DNA of 53,376 nucleotides from Syntrophobacterales bacterium (GCA_020060385.1 JAGVAH010000039.1:1-53376); one strand, 5' to 3'. Counted from the first letter of the stretch, positions 43,535 through 50,902 are shown. Numbers and translations: made by a program. Notes: generated from the letters alone by a model not told the origin.

Positions 43535-43972
43535 ATGAAAATTATGGGCCCAATCTTATTGATGGTTTTGTTGTTGGCAGGATGCGCTACTTATCAACAT
43601 TCTGAATACATCGATACCGATCAACTCAATGGCTATGCTTCCGGGAAATATACCAACAGCAGTTCCGGCCCCTCCGGCACCTTTGCCATCGCCGGCGGCG
43701 GCGGGGGTATCGGCACGGGCGGGAACTCGGGTTTCGGCGCCGGCGCCCTGACCATTAATTCCAGCCCTCCGCAAATAACCCCCTATAATTTTGCCAGGGC
43801 GGTGGCCATGATCAATTACAGCAAGAAATTAAAATCGGTCAAATATGATGAAACCGGGGGCATCATCGAGTACGAGTTCGACCAAGCGCCTTTGCCCGGG
43901 AGAAGCAGCTCCGCCGCGGTTTCCCGTCAACCCCGGCTCCCTTCTTCTTTTGGTTACCAACCCGTGGAATAA
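43535..43972 (+). CDS. unknown lipoprotein with Gly-rich segment
   Basis: A 145-residue protein I do not recognise. A clean lipoprotein signal MKIMGPILLMVLLLAGCATY predicts an outer-membrane lipoprotein. Residues 50-70 are Gly-rich (GGGGGIGTGGNSGFGAG). A short alpha/beta region follows (PYNFARAVAMINYSKKLKS, VKYDETGGIIEYEFDQAP). GGGGGAGC precedes ATG. It ends 10 bases before another lipoprotein gene, so they form a pair, probably surface components. Confidence 0.75.
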   Translation: MKIMGPILLMVLLLAGCATYQHSEYIDTDQLNGYASGKYTNSSSGPSGTFAIAGGGGGIGTGGNSGFGAGALTINSSPPQITPYNFARAVAMINYSKKLKSVKYDETGGIIEYEFDQAPLPGRSSSAAVSRQPRLPSSFGYQPVE

Positions 43973-43982
43973 AGGGGGGGGT

Positions 43983-44546
43983 ATGGGAAAAAAGATATTT
44001 TGCTTAATTATCATAACTGGTTTGGCGTTTGGCTGTGGGGCCAGTGTGCGGGAAGGAGTGCCGCTTACCTCTTCCGCTCAATATGATAATCCCATCGCCG
44101 CCCTGGGTGGCGATAACGCCCTGGCTTTTAATCCCCAGGAGGATGTGGAGGCGGCCTTACCGGATATGCGTGATCTGCCCATCCCCGCGAGCTTGAAGAA
44201 GGGGAAGCAGGTCCGCCTTTATACCGGCATCATTAAAAATAAGACCAGGTATGACGTGGAGGTCCCTTCAGGCAACAGCGACGCTACTTTGATCATCCCG
44301 GCCAGAGGCTGGATAGAATATAACTCCTGGGTGCCCAGGTTCGATCTTACCGCTTATCGGGACGGCAAGCCCTTTTATTGCATGAAAATCTTTGCCAACC
44401 CCAAAAGCTATCCCTTCATGTGCCAAAAATACGATTTCATGGTGGAAATCGTGAAGGCAGAGCCGAAGGCCAAGAGAAAGTTGAAAAGGGCGATAAAGAA
44501 GAGGAAACAGGCGGCCCAAAAGGAGGGAGCGGCAGGGATAGGGTAG
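43983..44546 (+). CDS. unknown lipoprotein with basic C-terminus
   Basis: A 187-residue protein starting at ATG 43983; the longer open frame to 43845 is a shadow of the previous gene. Signal MGKKIFCLIIITGLAFGCG ends in a lipobox Cys. The central domain has a beta-strand pattern (QVRLYTGIIKNKTRYDVEVP, LIIPARGWIEYNSWVPRFDL). The last 30 residues are Lys/Arg-rich (KAKRKLKRAIKKRKQAAQK). The preceding run of eight G acts as a poor ribosome-binding site. It ends in a strong terminator. Function unknown. Confidence 0.8.
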   Translation: MGKKIFCLIIITGLAFGCGASVREGVPLTSSAQYDNPIAALGGDNALAFNPQEDVEAALPDMRDLPIPASLKKGKQVRLYTGIIKNKTRYDVEVPSGNSDATLIIPARGWIEYNSWVPRFDLTAYRDGKPFYCMKIFANPKSYPFMCQKYDFMVEIVKAEPKAKRKLKRAIKKRKQAAQKEGAAGIG

Positions 44547-44589
44547 GGAGCGACGTTTTTTCCTGTCCCTGACTCGTTGCGGATTTACA

Positions 44590-44628
44590 GGGGAAAGCCG
44601 GAGTTCGCCGGCTTTCCCCTCTTTTTTG
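44590..44628 (+). terminator. Rho-independent terminator after the lipoprotein pair
   Basis: Stem GGGGAAAGCCGG / CCGGCTTTCCCC around AGTTCG, followed by TCTTTTTT. Very strong. Confidence 0.92.
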
Positions 44629-44774
44629 CTCAGAAGTCGGGATATCTTGCCGGGGAAGTCGAGGTTTCTGACCCCGACTTCCCCGGCCTAAAAAATAGAG
44701 GGGGCTGGGAGGGGATTTTGAGGGGAGTGCGGGGGAGCCACTGCTCCCCCGGCTCTCCCCTCAACTTTCTCTTC

Positions 44775-45446
44775 CTAAACCGGCCGGGTCACCGGGCGGG
44801 TGAGGTTTTCCTGGATATTCAGGTAGACTTCGGAGTAAGTCAGGCGGTCCTGGCTCCAGGCATAAAAGGCGTTGAGCATCATGGCGGCCACCATGAGGTT
44901 GGTGAAGAGGAGTTGGGGGGCACCCGCGGCCATGAGTTCTTCACAGGAGAGGTCCGCGGGGTGCCGGTCCTGGGGCTGGGCGATCTCCGGGTGGTAGCGG
45001 CTCAAGGAGGGGGTGAGGTCCAGGCCCTGCCGCCGCGCGAAAACCTGGACGTTGCCGTCCACAAAATCATTGCCCCCGGAAATGAGGGTGATTTCGGCTA
45101 GGGTGGCGGCATGATCGCTCACCAGCTTGCGGCTGGCGTGATTGTCCACCATCAGGAAGACCACCTCCCCGGCCCGGATAAGGCGGGAGACGTTGGCCCC
45201 GGTGACAAACTCCGGCACGGACCGGAGAGACAGATTTTCGAACTCCTGGGCCAGTTCCTGGGCCTTCACCTCCGCCTTGTTCCCCAGACGGCTGAAGGAC
45301 TGGCGGGAGGCGTTGGCCCGCTCGAAGCGGTCACCGTCGATGAGGGTGATCCGGGCCTTTTCCCTGGAATACTGCAAATAGCGGCAGAGAAAAGGCAGCA
45401 AGGCGCAGCCGATGCCGCCGATGCCCACAGCTTTGATTTCCAGCAT
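44775..45446 (-). CDS. ThiF/E1-like adenylyltransferase
   Basis: A 223-residue protein of the ThiF/MoeB/E1 family, which adenylates the C-terminal Gly of ubiquitin-like or sulfur-carrier proteins. Motifs: nucleotide loop VGIGGIG (8-13), LIDGDRFERANASRQ (Asp37, Asp39, Asn45, Arg48, Gln49), GNKAEVKA (Lys57/Lys61) and MVDNHASRK (Asp101), so the adenylation site looks complete. There is no CxxC zinc pair; a lone Cys168 in DLSCEEL could accept a thioester. The resemblance is to ThiF proteins found beside JAB proteins, as in PRTRC systems. The JAMM-protease gene lies 129 bases upstream on the same strand. No ubiquitin-like partner is seen. Confidence 0.85.
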   Translation of the reverse strand: MLEIKAVGIGGIGCALLPFLCRYLQYSREKARITLIDGDRFERANASRQSFSRLGNKAEVKAQELAQEFENLSLRSVPEFVTGANVSRLIRAGEVVFLMVDNHASRKLVSDHAATLAEITLISGGNDFVDGNVQVFARRQGLDLTPSLSRYHPEIAQPQDRHPADLSCEELMAAGAPQLLFTNLMVAAMMLNAFYAWSQDRLTYSEVYLNIQENLTRPVTRPV

Positions 45447-45483
45447 AAAGTCTCCCAGAGAGGTCCTTAGATGGAAGGGGCTA

Positions 45484-45570
45484 AAAGCTTTCAGCTATCA
45501 GCTTTCAGCAAAGAAAAAAACTTAAATACCATATTTAAGCTGAAAGCTGAAGGCTGACAGCTGCAAGCAT
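45484..45570. repeat. opposed period-7 arrays forming a large hairpin
   Basis: AGCTTTC/AGCTATC heptamers at 45484-45510 face AGCTGAA/GGCTGAC heptamers at 45538-45568. Between them is the perfect pair CTTAAATA / TATTTAAG around CCA. The whole 85 bases between the JAMM and ThiF genes can fold on itself. Confidence 0.75.
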
Positions 45571-45575
45571 ACTTC

Positions 45576-46238
45576 TCACGTCCCAAATTCGATGGGCCGG
45601 GGCAGGGGGGTGACTTTGCTCTCCACCTCTTGGGCCCAGTCTTCTTTAGGCGGCGCCTGCCCCCAGGGGATGGGGTAGGGGGTGAAGAGGCGCTCCGGGG
45701 GGATCTGGCCCCGGAGGCCCTGGACCACCACGGAACAGGAGATGGTCAGCTCCGCGTCGATGTTCCCCAGGGTAATGTGAAAACCGTCCTCATGGCGTTC
45801 GTCATTCTCATCCCTTTCGGAGTGGAAGGCCTCCACCCCTGCGTGGCTGTGGATGGTGCCCAGGCGGGTGAGGTCGGCGGGGAATTCCTTGACTTCGTAG
45901 TCGCAATGGCCGCCCCCCACGGTTTGGTGGGGAACGACCAATTCATAGGCCCGGGTGGCCTGCCGCCAGGCCAGCAGGACCACGGCCTCGCTTTTATAGC
46001 GGGAGTAGACCGCCTGGAAAAAGGCCAGGGACTGGAGGAGCAGGGCCCCGGGCAGCGGGGGGGCGGTGAGGCGCACTTCCGGCTCTTGTCCCTCAAGCCA
46101 GGGGATACCCCGGGCGGGCACCGCAGCCGTAAAGAAAGGAGTACTCTTCACCAAGAAAAGACCGTCTTGAGTGAGGAGGTAATAGATGGGGTCGTTAGGG
46201 GGCGTAAAATCCTGGTCTTTCAGGTAGATAGGCAGCAT
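45576..46238 (-). CDS. JAB/JAMM (MPN) domain metalloprotease-like protein
   Basis: About 220 residues; ATG 46238 is preferred because the frame upstream to 46265 lies in a heptamer repeat. The N-terminal 80 residues are a strand-rich domain (PIYYLLTQDGLFLVKSTPFF). The JAMM domain follows: catalytic Glu near 84 in SEAVVLLAW, and the zinc motif HSHAGVEAFHSERD near 130-143, an exact HxH-x7-S-x2-D. Eukaryotic and bacterial JAMM proteins remove ubiquitin-like tags or process their C-termini. With the E1-like gene downstream it makes a two-gene module. Confidence 0.85.
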   Translation of the reverse strand: MLPIYLKDQDFTPPNDPIYYLLTQDGLFLVKSTPFFTAAVPARGIPWLEGQEPEVRLTAPPLPGALLLQSLAFFQAVYSRYKSEAVVLLAWRQATRAYELVVPHQTVGGGHCDYEVKEFPADLTRLGTIHSHAGVEAFHSERDENDERHEDGFHITLGNIDAELTISCSVVVQGLRGQIPPERLFTPYPIPWGQAPPKEDWAQEVESKVTPLPRPIEFGT

Positions 46239-46241
46239 AAT

Positions 46242-46282
46242 CAGTGGCCAGTTGTCAGATAACAATAATCCAGTCAGTGACC
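46242..46282. repeat. period-7 tandem repeat, CAGTGGC/CAGTTGT family
   Basis: CAGTGGC, CAGTTGT, CAGATAA, CAATAAT, CCAGTCA: degenerate heptamers directly upstream of the JAMM gene. Confidence 0.65.
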
Positions 46283-46341
46283 ACTTCCTGGGGTTTGGAA
46301 TAGTTGGCCGAGGTCTGGGAGCGGTAAAATCCCACCCCCAT
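46255..46341 (-). CDS. possible 28-residue small ORF upstream of the JAMM gene
   Basis: ATG 46341 has GGGAG seven bases upstream and opens a 28-codon frame (MGVGFYRSQTSANYSKPQEV, then DWIIVI). Its C-terminus lies in the heptamer repeat. It is too short for a ubiquitin-like protein. It may be a leader peptide or chance. Confidence 0.25.
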   Translation of the reverse strand: MGVGFYRSQTSANYSKPQEVVTDWIIVI

Positions 46342-46401
46342 GTTTTCTCTCCCTGCCCTCATAAACATCTATTCAAGAGACTTCATTATTACCTAATTCT
46401 T

Positions 46402-46421
46402 TAACAGAAAACAGAAAACCG
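46402..46421. repeat. period-7 tandem repeat, GAAAACA family
   Basis: Two to three heptamers ACAGAAA/ACAGAAA/ACCGTAC at the 3' end of the minus-strand cupin gene. Same word as 32716-32739. Confidence 0.75.
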
Positions 46422-46423
46422 TA

Positions 46424-46738
46424 CTACAGCGTGGGGGCGATGAACACCAGCAGCCGCACGCGGGTGAGGGCCCGCAGGCCGTGGGGTTCGGAGACCGGCA
46501 TAATCTGCAGGGTGCCGGTCTTGGCCGGGATTTCCTCGGGGCCGCCGGTAAAGACCCCTTCTCCTTCCAGGATCAGGAGGGTTACTTCCGAGTCGGCGTT
46601 ATGGGAGTGCACCGGCAGTTCCTGGCCAGGCTCAAAATTGAAGGTGAGGAGCCGCAGGTTGGGAGAATCGAAGAGCAGTTCCCGATAAGGTTTATCTGCG
46701 GTGAACTTGGCTGTTTCCGGTAAATTGAATAATTTCAT
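46424..46738 (-). CDS. small single-domain cupin
   Basis: A 104-residue cupin_2-type barrel. Motif 1 is PGQELPVHSHNADSEVTLLIL (His, His, Glu metal ligands) and motif 2 is IMPVSEPHGLRAL (His). Ribosome-binding site GGAGGCGGC before ATG. Such cupins bind metal and small ligands; function unknown. It is on the same strand as the JAMM/ThiF pair, 180 bases upstream, and may or may not belong with it. Confidence 0.85.
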   Translation of the reverse strand: MKLFNLPETAKFTADKPYRELLFDSPNLRLLTFNFEPGQELPVHSHNADSEVTLLILEGEGVFTGGPEEIPAKTGTLQIMPVSEPHGLRALTRVRLLVFIAPTL

Positions 46739-47063
46739 GCCGCCTCCTTCCCCTGGGGGGCAAATCCGGAATTATAAGTCATTGCCAAACCTCAATTTCC
46801 CCGCAACTGCCATTCTGAGCGCAGGGAAGAATCTCGCATTCCCAAGGCGTTGAGATCCTTCACCGCTTTCAGAATGATGGAGAAAAAGGTTTTGCCCTAG
46901 CTTTTAACGCAGGTCGCGGCCGCCCCGCGACGATGGTGAAGATAATAGATTTCTTAAAAAACTTTGTCAATCAAGGAAACTGCCCGCCCATAAAAACCTT
47001 TCTTGCTAAATCTTCGGAATCCTGGGAAAATATCGGTATCTCGGAAATAGGAAGGTCATCAGG
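46739..47063. other. 325-base spacer between divergent genes
   Basis: Holds the palindromic element at 46809-46880 and the start regions of the cupin and the kinase fusion. No gene seen. Confidence 0.5.
46809..46880. repeat. dispersed palindromic element, CATTCTGA family
   Basis: GCCATTCTGAGCGCAGGGAA with GAATCT in the left half, and GAGATCCTTCACCGCTTTCA then GAATGATGG in the right half. Short copy of the family at 16891-17031. Confidence 0.75.
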
Positions 47064-48698
47064 GTGACCCCACGCATTATCCTCGCCGGAGAGGCGTCCG
47101 CCGCAGCCCGGGAATTGGCCGGGATCCTGGCCGGGAACGGCTACGAAGTAACTTTTTCTTCTCTGGAGCAAGTGCTGGGGGAGGGCCTGAGGCCGGACCT
47201 GTTAATCATTTTGGATGAATCCCCGGAAGCGTATGACGCGGTCCACCGGTTTAAGTCCCAGAAAGACTTTAAGGAAGTGCCCCTGATCGTCACCCTGGAT
47301 CAGTTTGAAGCCGCGGCCGCGGCCCGGGCCCTGGAAAGCGGGGCGGACGAGTTTTTGGTGCAGCCTTTCCGGGCTCCAGAGGTCCTGGCCCGGGTGGCGG
47401 TGCTGCTGCGCCTCCAGGATGACCGGCGCCTGTTGGTGGCCTCCCAGGAAGAATTCAACCGCATCTTTCACCAGACTCCCCATCCCCTGTTTCTCTGTGA
47501 CCGCCAGGGAGAGTCCTTTACCCTGAACCCCACCTTGGCCCGTCTCCTGGGCTACTCTACCAAAGGCAACGAGAAGCTGCCCCTGGCCACGGCCGATCTG
47601 CTCTACGGCCCGGGGGACCGGGAACGGCTGGACAAGATTCTGGCCCGGGAGGGAGAGGTGAAGCATGTCAAGGTGAATCTCAAGAGCCGGGAGGGAAGAC
47701 CGGTGCCGGTGCTGCTCAATGACCTGACCTTGCCAGCTGCGGGGCCGGAGATGCACGGCTTCCAGGTGGCGCCGGTGGGTTCCCCTTCCCCTTTGAAAAA
47801 GGCCCTGAAGGGGTTGGTGGAGCATCTTCTCCCCAGCGCCCGGGATTACCTGGCCCTGCTGCAGTTGACCCCCCTGCTGGGGGGGCGTTATGAGAAGATC
47901 AAGAAATTGGGGCAGGGCAGCTTCGGGGAGGTGTGGCTGGTGGTGGATACCGAAGAGCTGGGCCCCCAGCGCCAGTTCGTGGCCAAGATTCCCTTTCTGA
48001 GGGCGGCGAACCCCAAATTCCGCAAGGAGGCCGCGATTTGCGAGAGGCTGGCCCCCCACCCCGGGGTGGTGGGTCTGGTGACCACCCTGGAGGAGGACGG
48101 CAAGCTGGTCTTGATCCAGGAATACGCGGCCGGGAAGACCCTGGCGGACATGTTGGGGGAGGAGCTGCCCCGGCCCCTGGTGGAGCGCATCGTCCTGCAA
48201 CTGATCGAGGTGGTGGCCCATGCCCACCGGCACCAGGTGATGCACCGGGACATCAAGCCCAACAATATCATCATTCAGCCGGATGGGGTCTTGAAACTGC
48301 TGGATTTCGGAGCGGCCAAGATCTTGAAGGACAAAGACATCAGCGCCACGGTGGTGGGCTCTCGGCCTTTTATGGCCCCGGAGCAGATCATGGGGGAAAG
48401 CGAGCGCCGCAGCGACATCTGGGCCATCGGCGTGCTCATGTATCTGCTCTATACCGGGGACCTGCCCTTCTACAGCGAGGTTGAGAAACTTCTCATCGAT
48501 CAGATCCTGGAGCAGGAACCCGTACCGCCCCGGGAGGAAAACCCGGAAATTCCTCCGCCTTTGGAGGAAATTATTCTGAAATGCCTGAAAAAAAAGGTGG
48601 GAGAACGCTATCCCCACGCCCTGGCCCTGAGGGATGACCTCTTGCGCCAGTTTCCCCACTACGGCACCCAGACCGGGAGGTGGCCGTGGATCCAGTAA
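47064..48698 (+). CDS. receiver-PAS-Ser/Thr protein kinase fusion
   Basis: A 544-residue three-domain signalling protein. Residues 1-125: receiver-like domain that keeps an Asp in LLIILDESPEA but has lost the acidic N-terminal pair (RIILAGEAS) and the conserved Lys (VQPF instead of KPF), so phosphorylation is doubtful. Residues about 130-245: PAS domain (NRIFHQTPHPLFLCDRQGES, LLGYS). Residues about 272-530: Hanks-type kinase with GQGSFGEVW, VAKI, VMHRDIKPNN, LLDFGAAK and FMAPEQ, all catalytic residues present. No transmembrane segment. GTG start with AGGAAGG upstream. Its 3' end overlaps the next gene. Confidence 0.9.
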   Translation: MTPRIILAGEASAAARELAGILAGNGYEVTFSSLEQVLGEGLRPDLLIILDESPEAYDAVHRFKSQKDFKEVPLIVTLDQFEAAAAARALESGADEFLVQPFRAPEVLARVAVLLRLQDDRRLLVASQEEFNRIFHQTPHPLFLCDRQGESFTLNPTLARLLGYSTKGNEKLPLATADLLYGPGDRERLDKILAREGEVKHVKVNLKSREGRPVPVLLNDLTLPAAGPEMHGFQVAPVGSPSPLKKALKGLVEHLLPSARDYLALLQLTPLLGGRYEKIKKLGQGSFGEVWLVVDTEELGPQRQFVAKIPFLRAANPKFRKEAAICERLAPHPGVVGLVTTLEEDGKLVLIQEYAAGKTLADMLGEELPRPLVERIVLQLIEVVAHAHRHQVMHRDIKPNNIIIQPDGVLKLLDFGAAKILKDKDISATVVGSRPFMAPEQIMGESERRSDIWAIGVLMYLLYTGDLPFYSEVEKLLIDQILEQEPVPPREENPEIPPPLEEIILKCLKKKVGERYPHALALRDDLLRQFPHYGTQTGRWPWIQ

Positions 48699-49732
48699 CC
48701 CACGTAGCCAGCGGCTTGCTGCTGTCCCAGCTGATTCCTGCGCCCTCCCGGTGGTGGGCCGCGCTGGCCGGGGTGATCCTTTCAGTGCTGCCGGACCTGG
48801 ATTATTTTCTGGGGATGAGTGACCGGCTGGCTTATATCCGCTACCACCGGGCCTTCACCCACTCCTTGCTGGCCGTGCCGCTGTGGGCCCTGCTGGTGGC
48901 CGGAGTGGGCCGGGTCCTGGGGGGCCCCCGCTGGTTTCAACCCTTGCTGCTCTTGGGGCTGGCGGTTCTGGCCGTACACCTGCTTCTGGACCTGGCCACC
49001 TCTTACGGCACGCAACTCTTCAGTCCTTTTTCCCGGCGCAAGTTCACCCTGGACCTGGTCTTCATCATCGACCCCTATATGACCGGCATGTTGGCGGCCG
49101 GGGCCCTGGCCGCGCTCATTTCTCCGGCTTGGGGGCGAAAAGTGGGCATGGTCTGTCTGGTTGCCGCGGGATTCTACCTCTTTATTTGCGGCTACTACCA
49201 CCATCAGGCCCTCTCCCTGGCCCGGCAGGTTTTTAATACCGAAACCCGGGCCGGGGCCACGGTGGCCGCGTTGCCCCAGCCTTTCTCCTGCCGCCGCTGG
49301 CAGCTGATCGCCGCGCAACCCCGGGAAATCAAGCAGGCCCTGGTGGAATTGCCCTATCTGGCGCCATCGCGGCTGCATGGCAGCATCAGGGAGGTCCAGG
49401 AGGCGGCCGCCAACATCCCCTGTCCCCGGGTGCCTGCCGGGGGCTACCAGCCGCCGGAGAGCCTGATCATCCAGGATTGGCGGGCCGCGCCCGGAGCGCT
49501 GCCGGTCTTTGGCCCGGAAGCCCGGCGGCTGTTGGATATCTATCTGGATTTCGCCCGCTTCCCCTTGCTGGCCCGGGCTGAAAGCCAGTCTGCGGACCTC
49601 CTCCTGGAATGGGTGGACCTGCGCTTCACCGTCCCGGGCCGGCCCTTTCCCTTTGTCTTGCAGATGCGCCTGGACGGGGAGGGGAATCTGCTGCAGGGAG
49701 AGATCGGCCGGTGCCAGGTGAGAAATGAATGA
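48686..49732 (+). CDS. DUF457/YdjM-type membrane metal-dependent hydrolase
   Basis: A 348-residue inner-membrane protein. GTG 48686 (MDPVTHVASGLLL) has GGAGG five bases upstream; GTG 48680 would overlap that site. The N-terminal half has 4-5 membrane segments with the family motifs LPDLDYFLGM and YHRAFTHSLLAVPLW (HxxxTHS), then LDLATSYGTQLFSPFSRRKF. The C-terminal 150 residues are a soluble extension with Cys and Pro. It overlaps the kinase gene by 13 bases, so it may be its target or partner. The enzymatic role of the family is unproved. Confidence 0.85.
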   Translation: MDPVTHVASGLLLSQLIPAPSRWWAALAGVILSVLPDLDYFLGMSDRLAYIRYHRAFTHSLLAVPLWALLVAGVGRVLGGPRWFQPLLLLGLAVLAVHLLLDLATSYGTQLFSPFSRRKFTLDLVFIIDPYMTGMLAAGALAALISPAWGRKVGMVCLVAAGFYLFICGYYHHQALSLARQVFNTETRAGATVAALPQPFSCRRWQLIAAQPREIKQALVELPYLAPSRLHGSIREVQEAAANIPCPRVPAGGYQPPESLIIQDWRAAPGALPVFGPEARRLLDIYLDFARFPLLARAESQSADLLLEWVDLRFTVPGRPFPFVLQMRLDGEGNLLQGEIGRCQVRNE

Positions 49733-49789
49733 ATGCGAATGCGGGTCTTAATTTGCCAGACTTGCTGCTTGAAGTTGGCATTTATTTAT

Positions 49790-49816
49790 ATTAAACTAGT
49801 CTCAGACTAGTTTAAT
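49790..49816. promoter_or_regulatory. 27-bp palindromic operator of the Phd/VapC operon
   Basis: ATTAAACTAGTCT, C, AGACTAGTTTAAT: 13-base arms, perfectly complementary, around a single base. It lies directly before the antitoxin start and overlaps a TATATT box (49787-49792), as expected for autorepression by the antitoxin. Confidence 0.85.
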
Positions 49817-49826
49817 GGAGCTAAAT

Positions 49827-50066
49827 ATGACGCAAATAGGGGCTTATGAGGCCAAAACCCGTCTGTCCCAATTGCTGGAGCAGGTGGCCCGGGGGGAAGA
49901 AATTATCATCACCAAGCATGGCGTCCCGGTGGCGGCCTTAACGCCTGTGCTTGGTTCCCGCCCACAGAATCCTCGAGAGGCCATAGCGGCCATCAAGACC
50001 TTCCGCCGGTCGCATCGGTTGGCTGGAATGTCAGTGCGGCAAATGATTGATGAAGGACGTCTTTAA
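49827..50066 (+). CDS. Phd/YefM-type antitoxin
   Basis: A 79-residue antitoxin (ATG 49827, with TGGAGC upstream; ATG 49815 lies in the operator). The N-terminal DNA-binding domain is TQIGAYEAKTRLSQLLEQVA, followed by IIITKHGVPVAAL, typical of Phd proteins. The C-terminal SHRLAGMSVRQMIDEGR would wrap the toxin. The stop overlaps the VapC start in TAATG. Confidence 0.9.
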   Translation: MTQIGAYEAKTRLSQLLEQVARGEEIIITKHGVPVAALTPVLGSRPQNPREAIAAIKTFRRSHRLAGMSVRQMIDEGRL

Positions 50067-50488
50067 TGTCACTGTCCGCCATAGTATTGGATGCCTCCAT
50101 GGCTTTGGCTTGGGCCTTTGAAGACGAAGGCAACGCTTACACCGATACGGTTCTGGAATCACTGGCCGAAGTCAAAGCCTTCGTGCCCGCCATCTGGCCC
50201 CTGGAAGTGGGCAACGCCCTCTTAGTCGCAGAACGGCGCGGGCGTCTCAATCAAGCAGCTACCGTGCAGTTTTTGGCTCTTCTCTGGCAGCTTCCCATCA
50301 TGGTAGAGACGGAGAGACCGGAGCAGATGTTAGGAGAAACCCTGGCACTGGCGCGGGAGCATGGGCTTTCCACCTATGATGCCACCTATCTCCTCCTGGC
50401 CATGCGTCGCGGTTTTCCTTTGGCCACCACCGACGCAGGCCTGCGTCAGGCCGCTACCCGGGCGGGTGTGCCCCTGTTTCGGCAATAA
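50066..50488 (+). CDS. vapC: VapC-family PIN-domain toxin
   Basis: A 140-residue PIN ribonuclease; in the family it cleaves tRNA or rRNA to stop translation. The four acidic residues are all present: Asp9 (VLDASMA), Glu47 (LEVGNAL), Asp105 (TYDATYL) and Asp123 (TTDAGLR). It begins in the antitoxin stop codon, so expression is coupled. No sign of inactivation, unlike the HepT locus. Confidence 0.92.
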   Translation: MSLSAIVLDASMALAWAFEDEGNAYTDTVLESLAEVKAFVPAIWPLEVGNALLVAERRGRLNQAATVQFLALLWQLPIMVETERPEQMLGETLALAREHGLSTYDATYLLLAMRRGFPLATTDAGLRQAATRAGVPLFRQ

Positions 50489-50500
50489 GGTAGAGATTAA

Positions 50501-50863
50501 TTGTCCCAGTCGTCGACCAACAATCTATTTTCCGGGATTCCCAGGGAAATCCCCCAAGAGATCATCGAAGTTCTCGTAAAAACATCGGATTTCCATCTGG
50601 AGCGCATCGTCTCCGCCGGCCAGGCCACGCCGCCGGGGGTGTGGTACGACCAGGAGACCCATGAATGGGTGCTGCTCCTGGCCGGCGCGGCCGCCCTGTT
50701 ATTCGCGGGGGAGGACCGGGTCCGGACCCTCCACCCCGGGGACTATGTCCTCATCCCGGCCCATTGCCGCCACCGGGTGGAATGGACCGACCCGGAGCAA
50801 AAAACCGTGTGGCTGGCCCTGCATTTCCGGGAGAAAACCGAAAAGACGGCAACGACCGGGTGA
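50501..50863 (+). CDS. cupin-domain protein
   Basis: A 120-residue cupin. TTG 50501 has AAGGTAGAG upstream. Motifs: PPGVWYDQETHEWVLLLAG and HPGDYVLIPAHCRHRVEWT, giving metal-binding positions (His and Glu of motif 1, two His of motif 2). It resembles cupins annotated as phosphomannose-isomerase-like. It lies 12 bases after vapC, but this is probably chance proximity. Confidence 0.85.
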   Translation: MSQSSTNNLFSGIPREIPQEIIEVLVKTSDFHLERIVSAGQATPPGVWYDQETHEWVLLLAGAAALLFAGEDRVRTLHPGDYVLIPAHCRHRVEWTDPEQKTVWLALHFREKTEKTATTG

Positions 50864-50902
50864 GGGCGGGAAATGGCTCTTCATGGCCTTACCGTGGGAG
50901 CC

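Noticed and set aside
47202-48659. 485-codon minus-strand open frame opposite the kinase fusion
   Set aside because: Antisense shadow; the plus-strand frame has complete kinase motifs.
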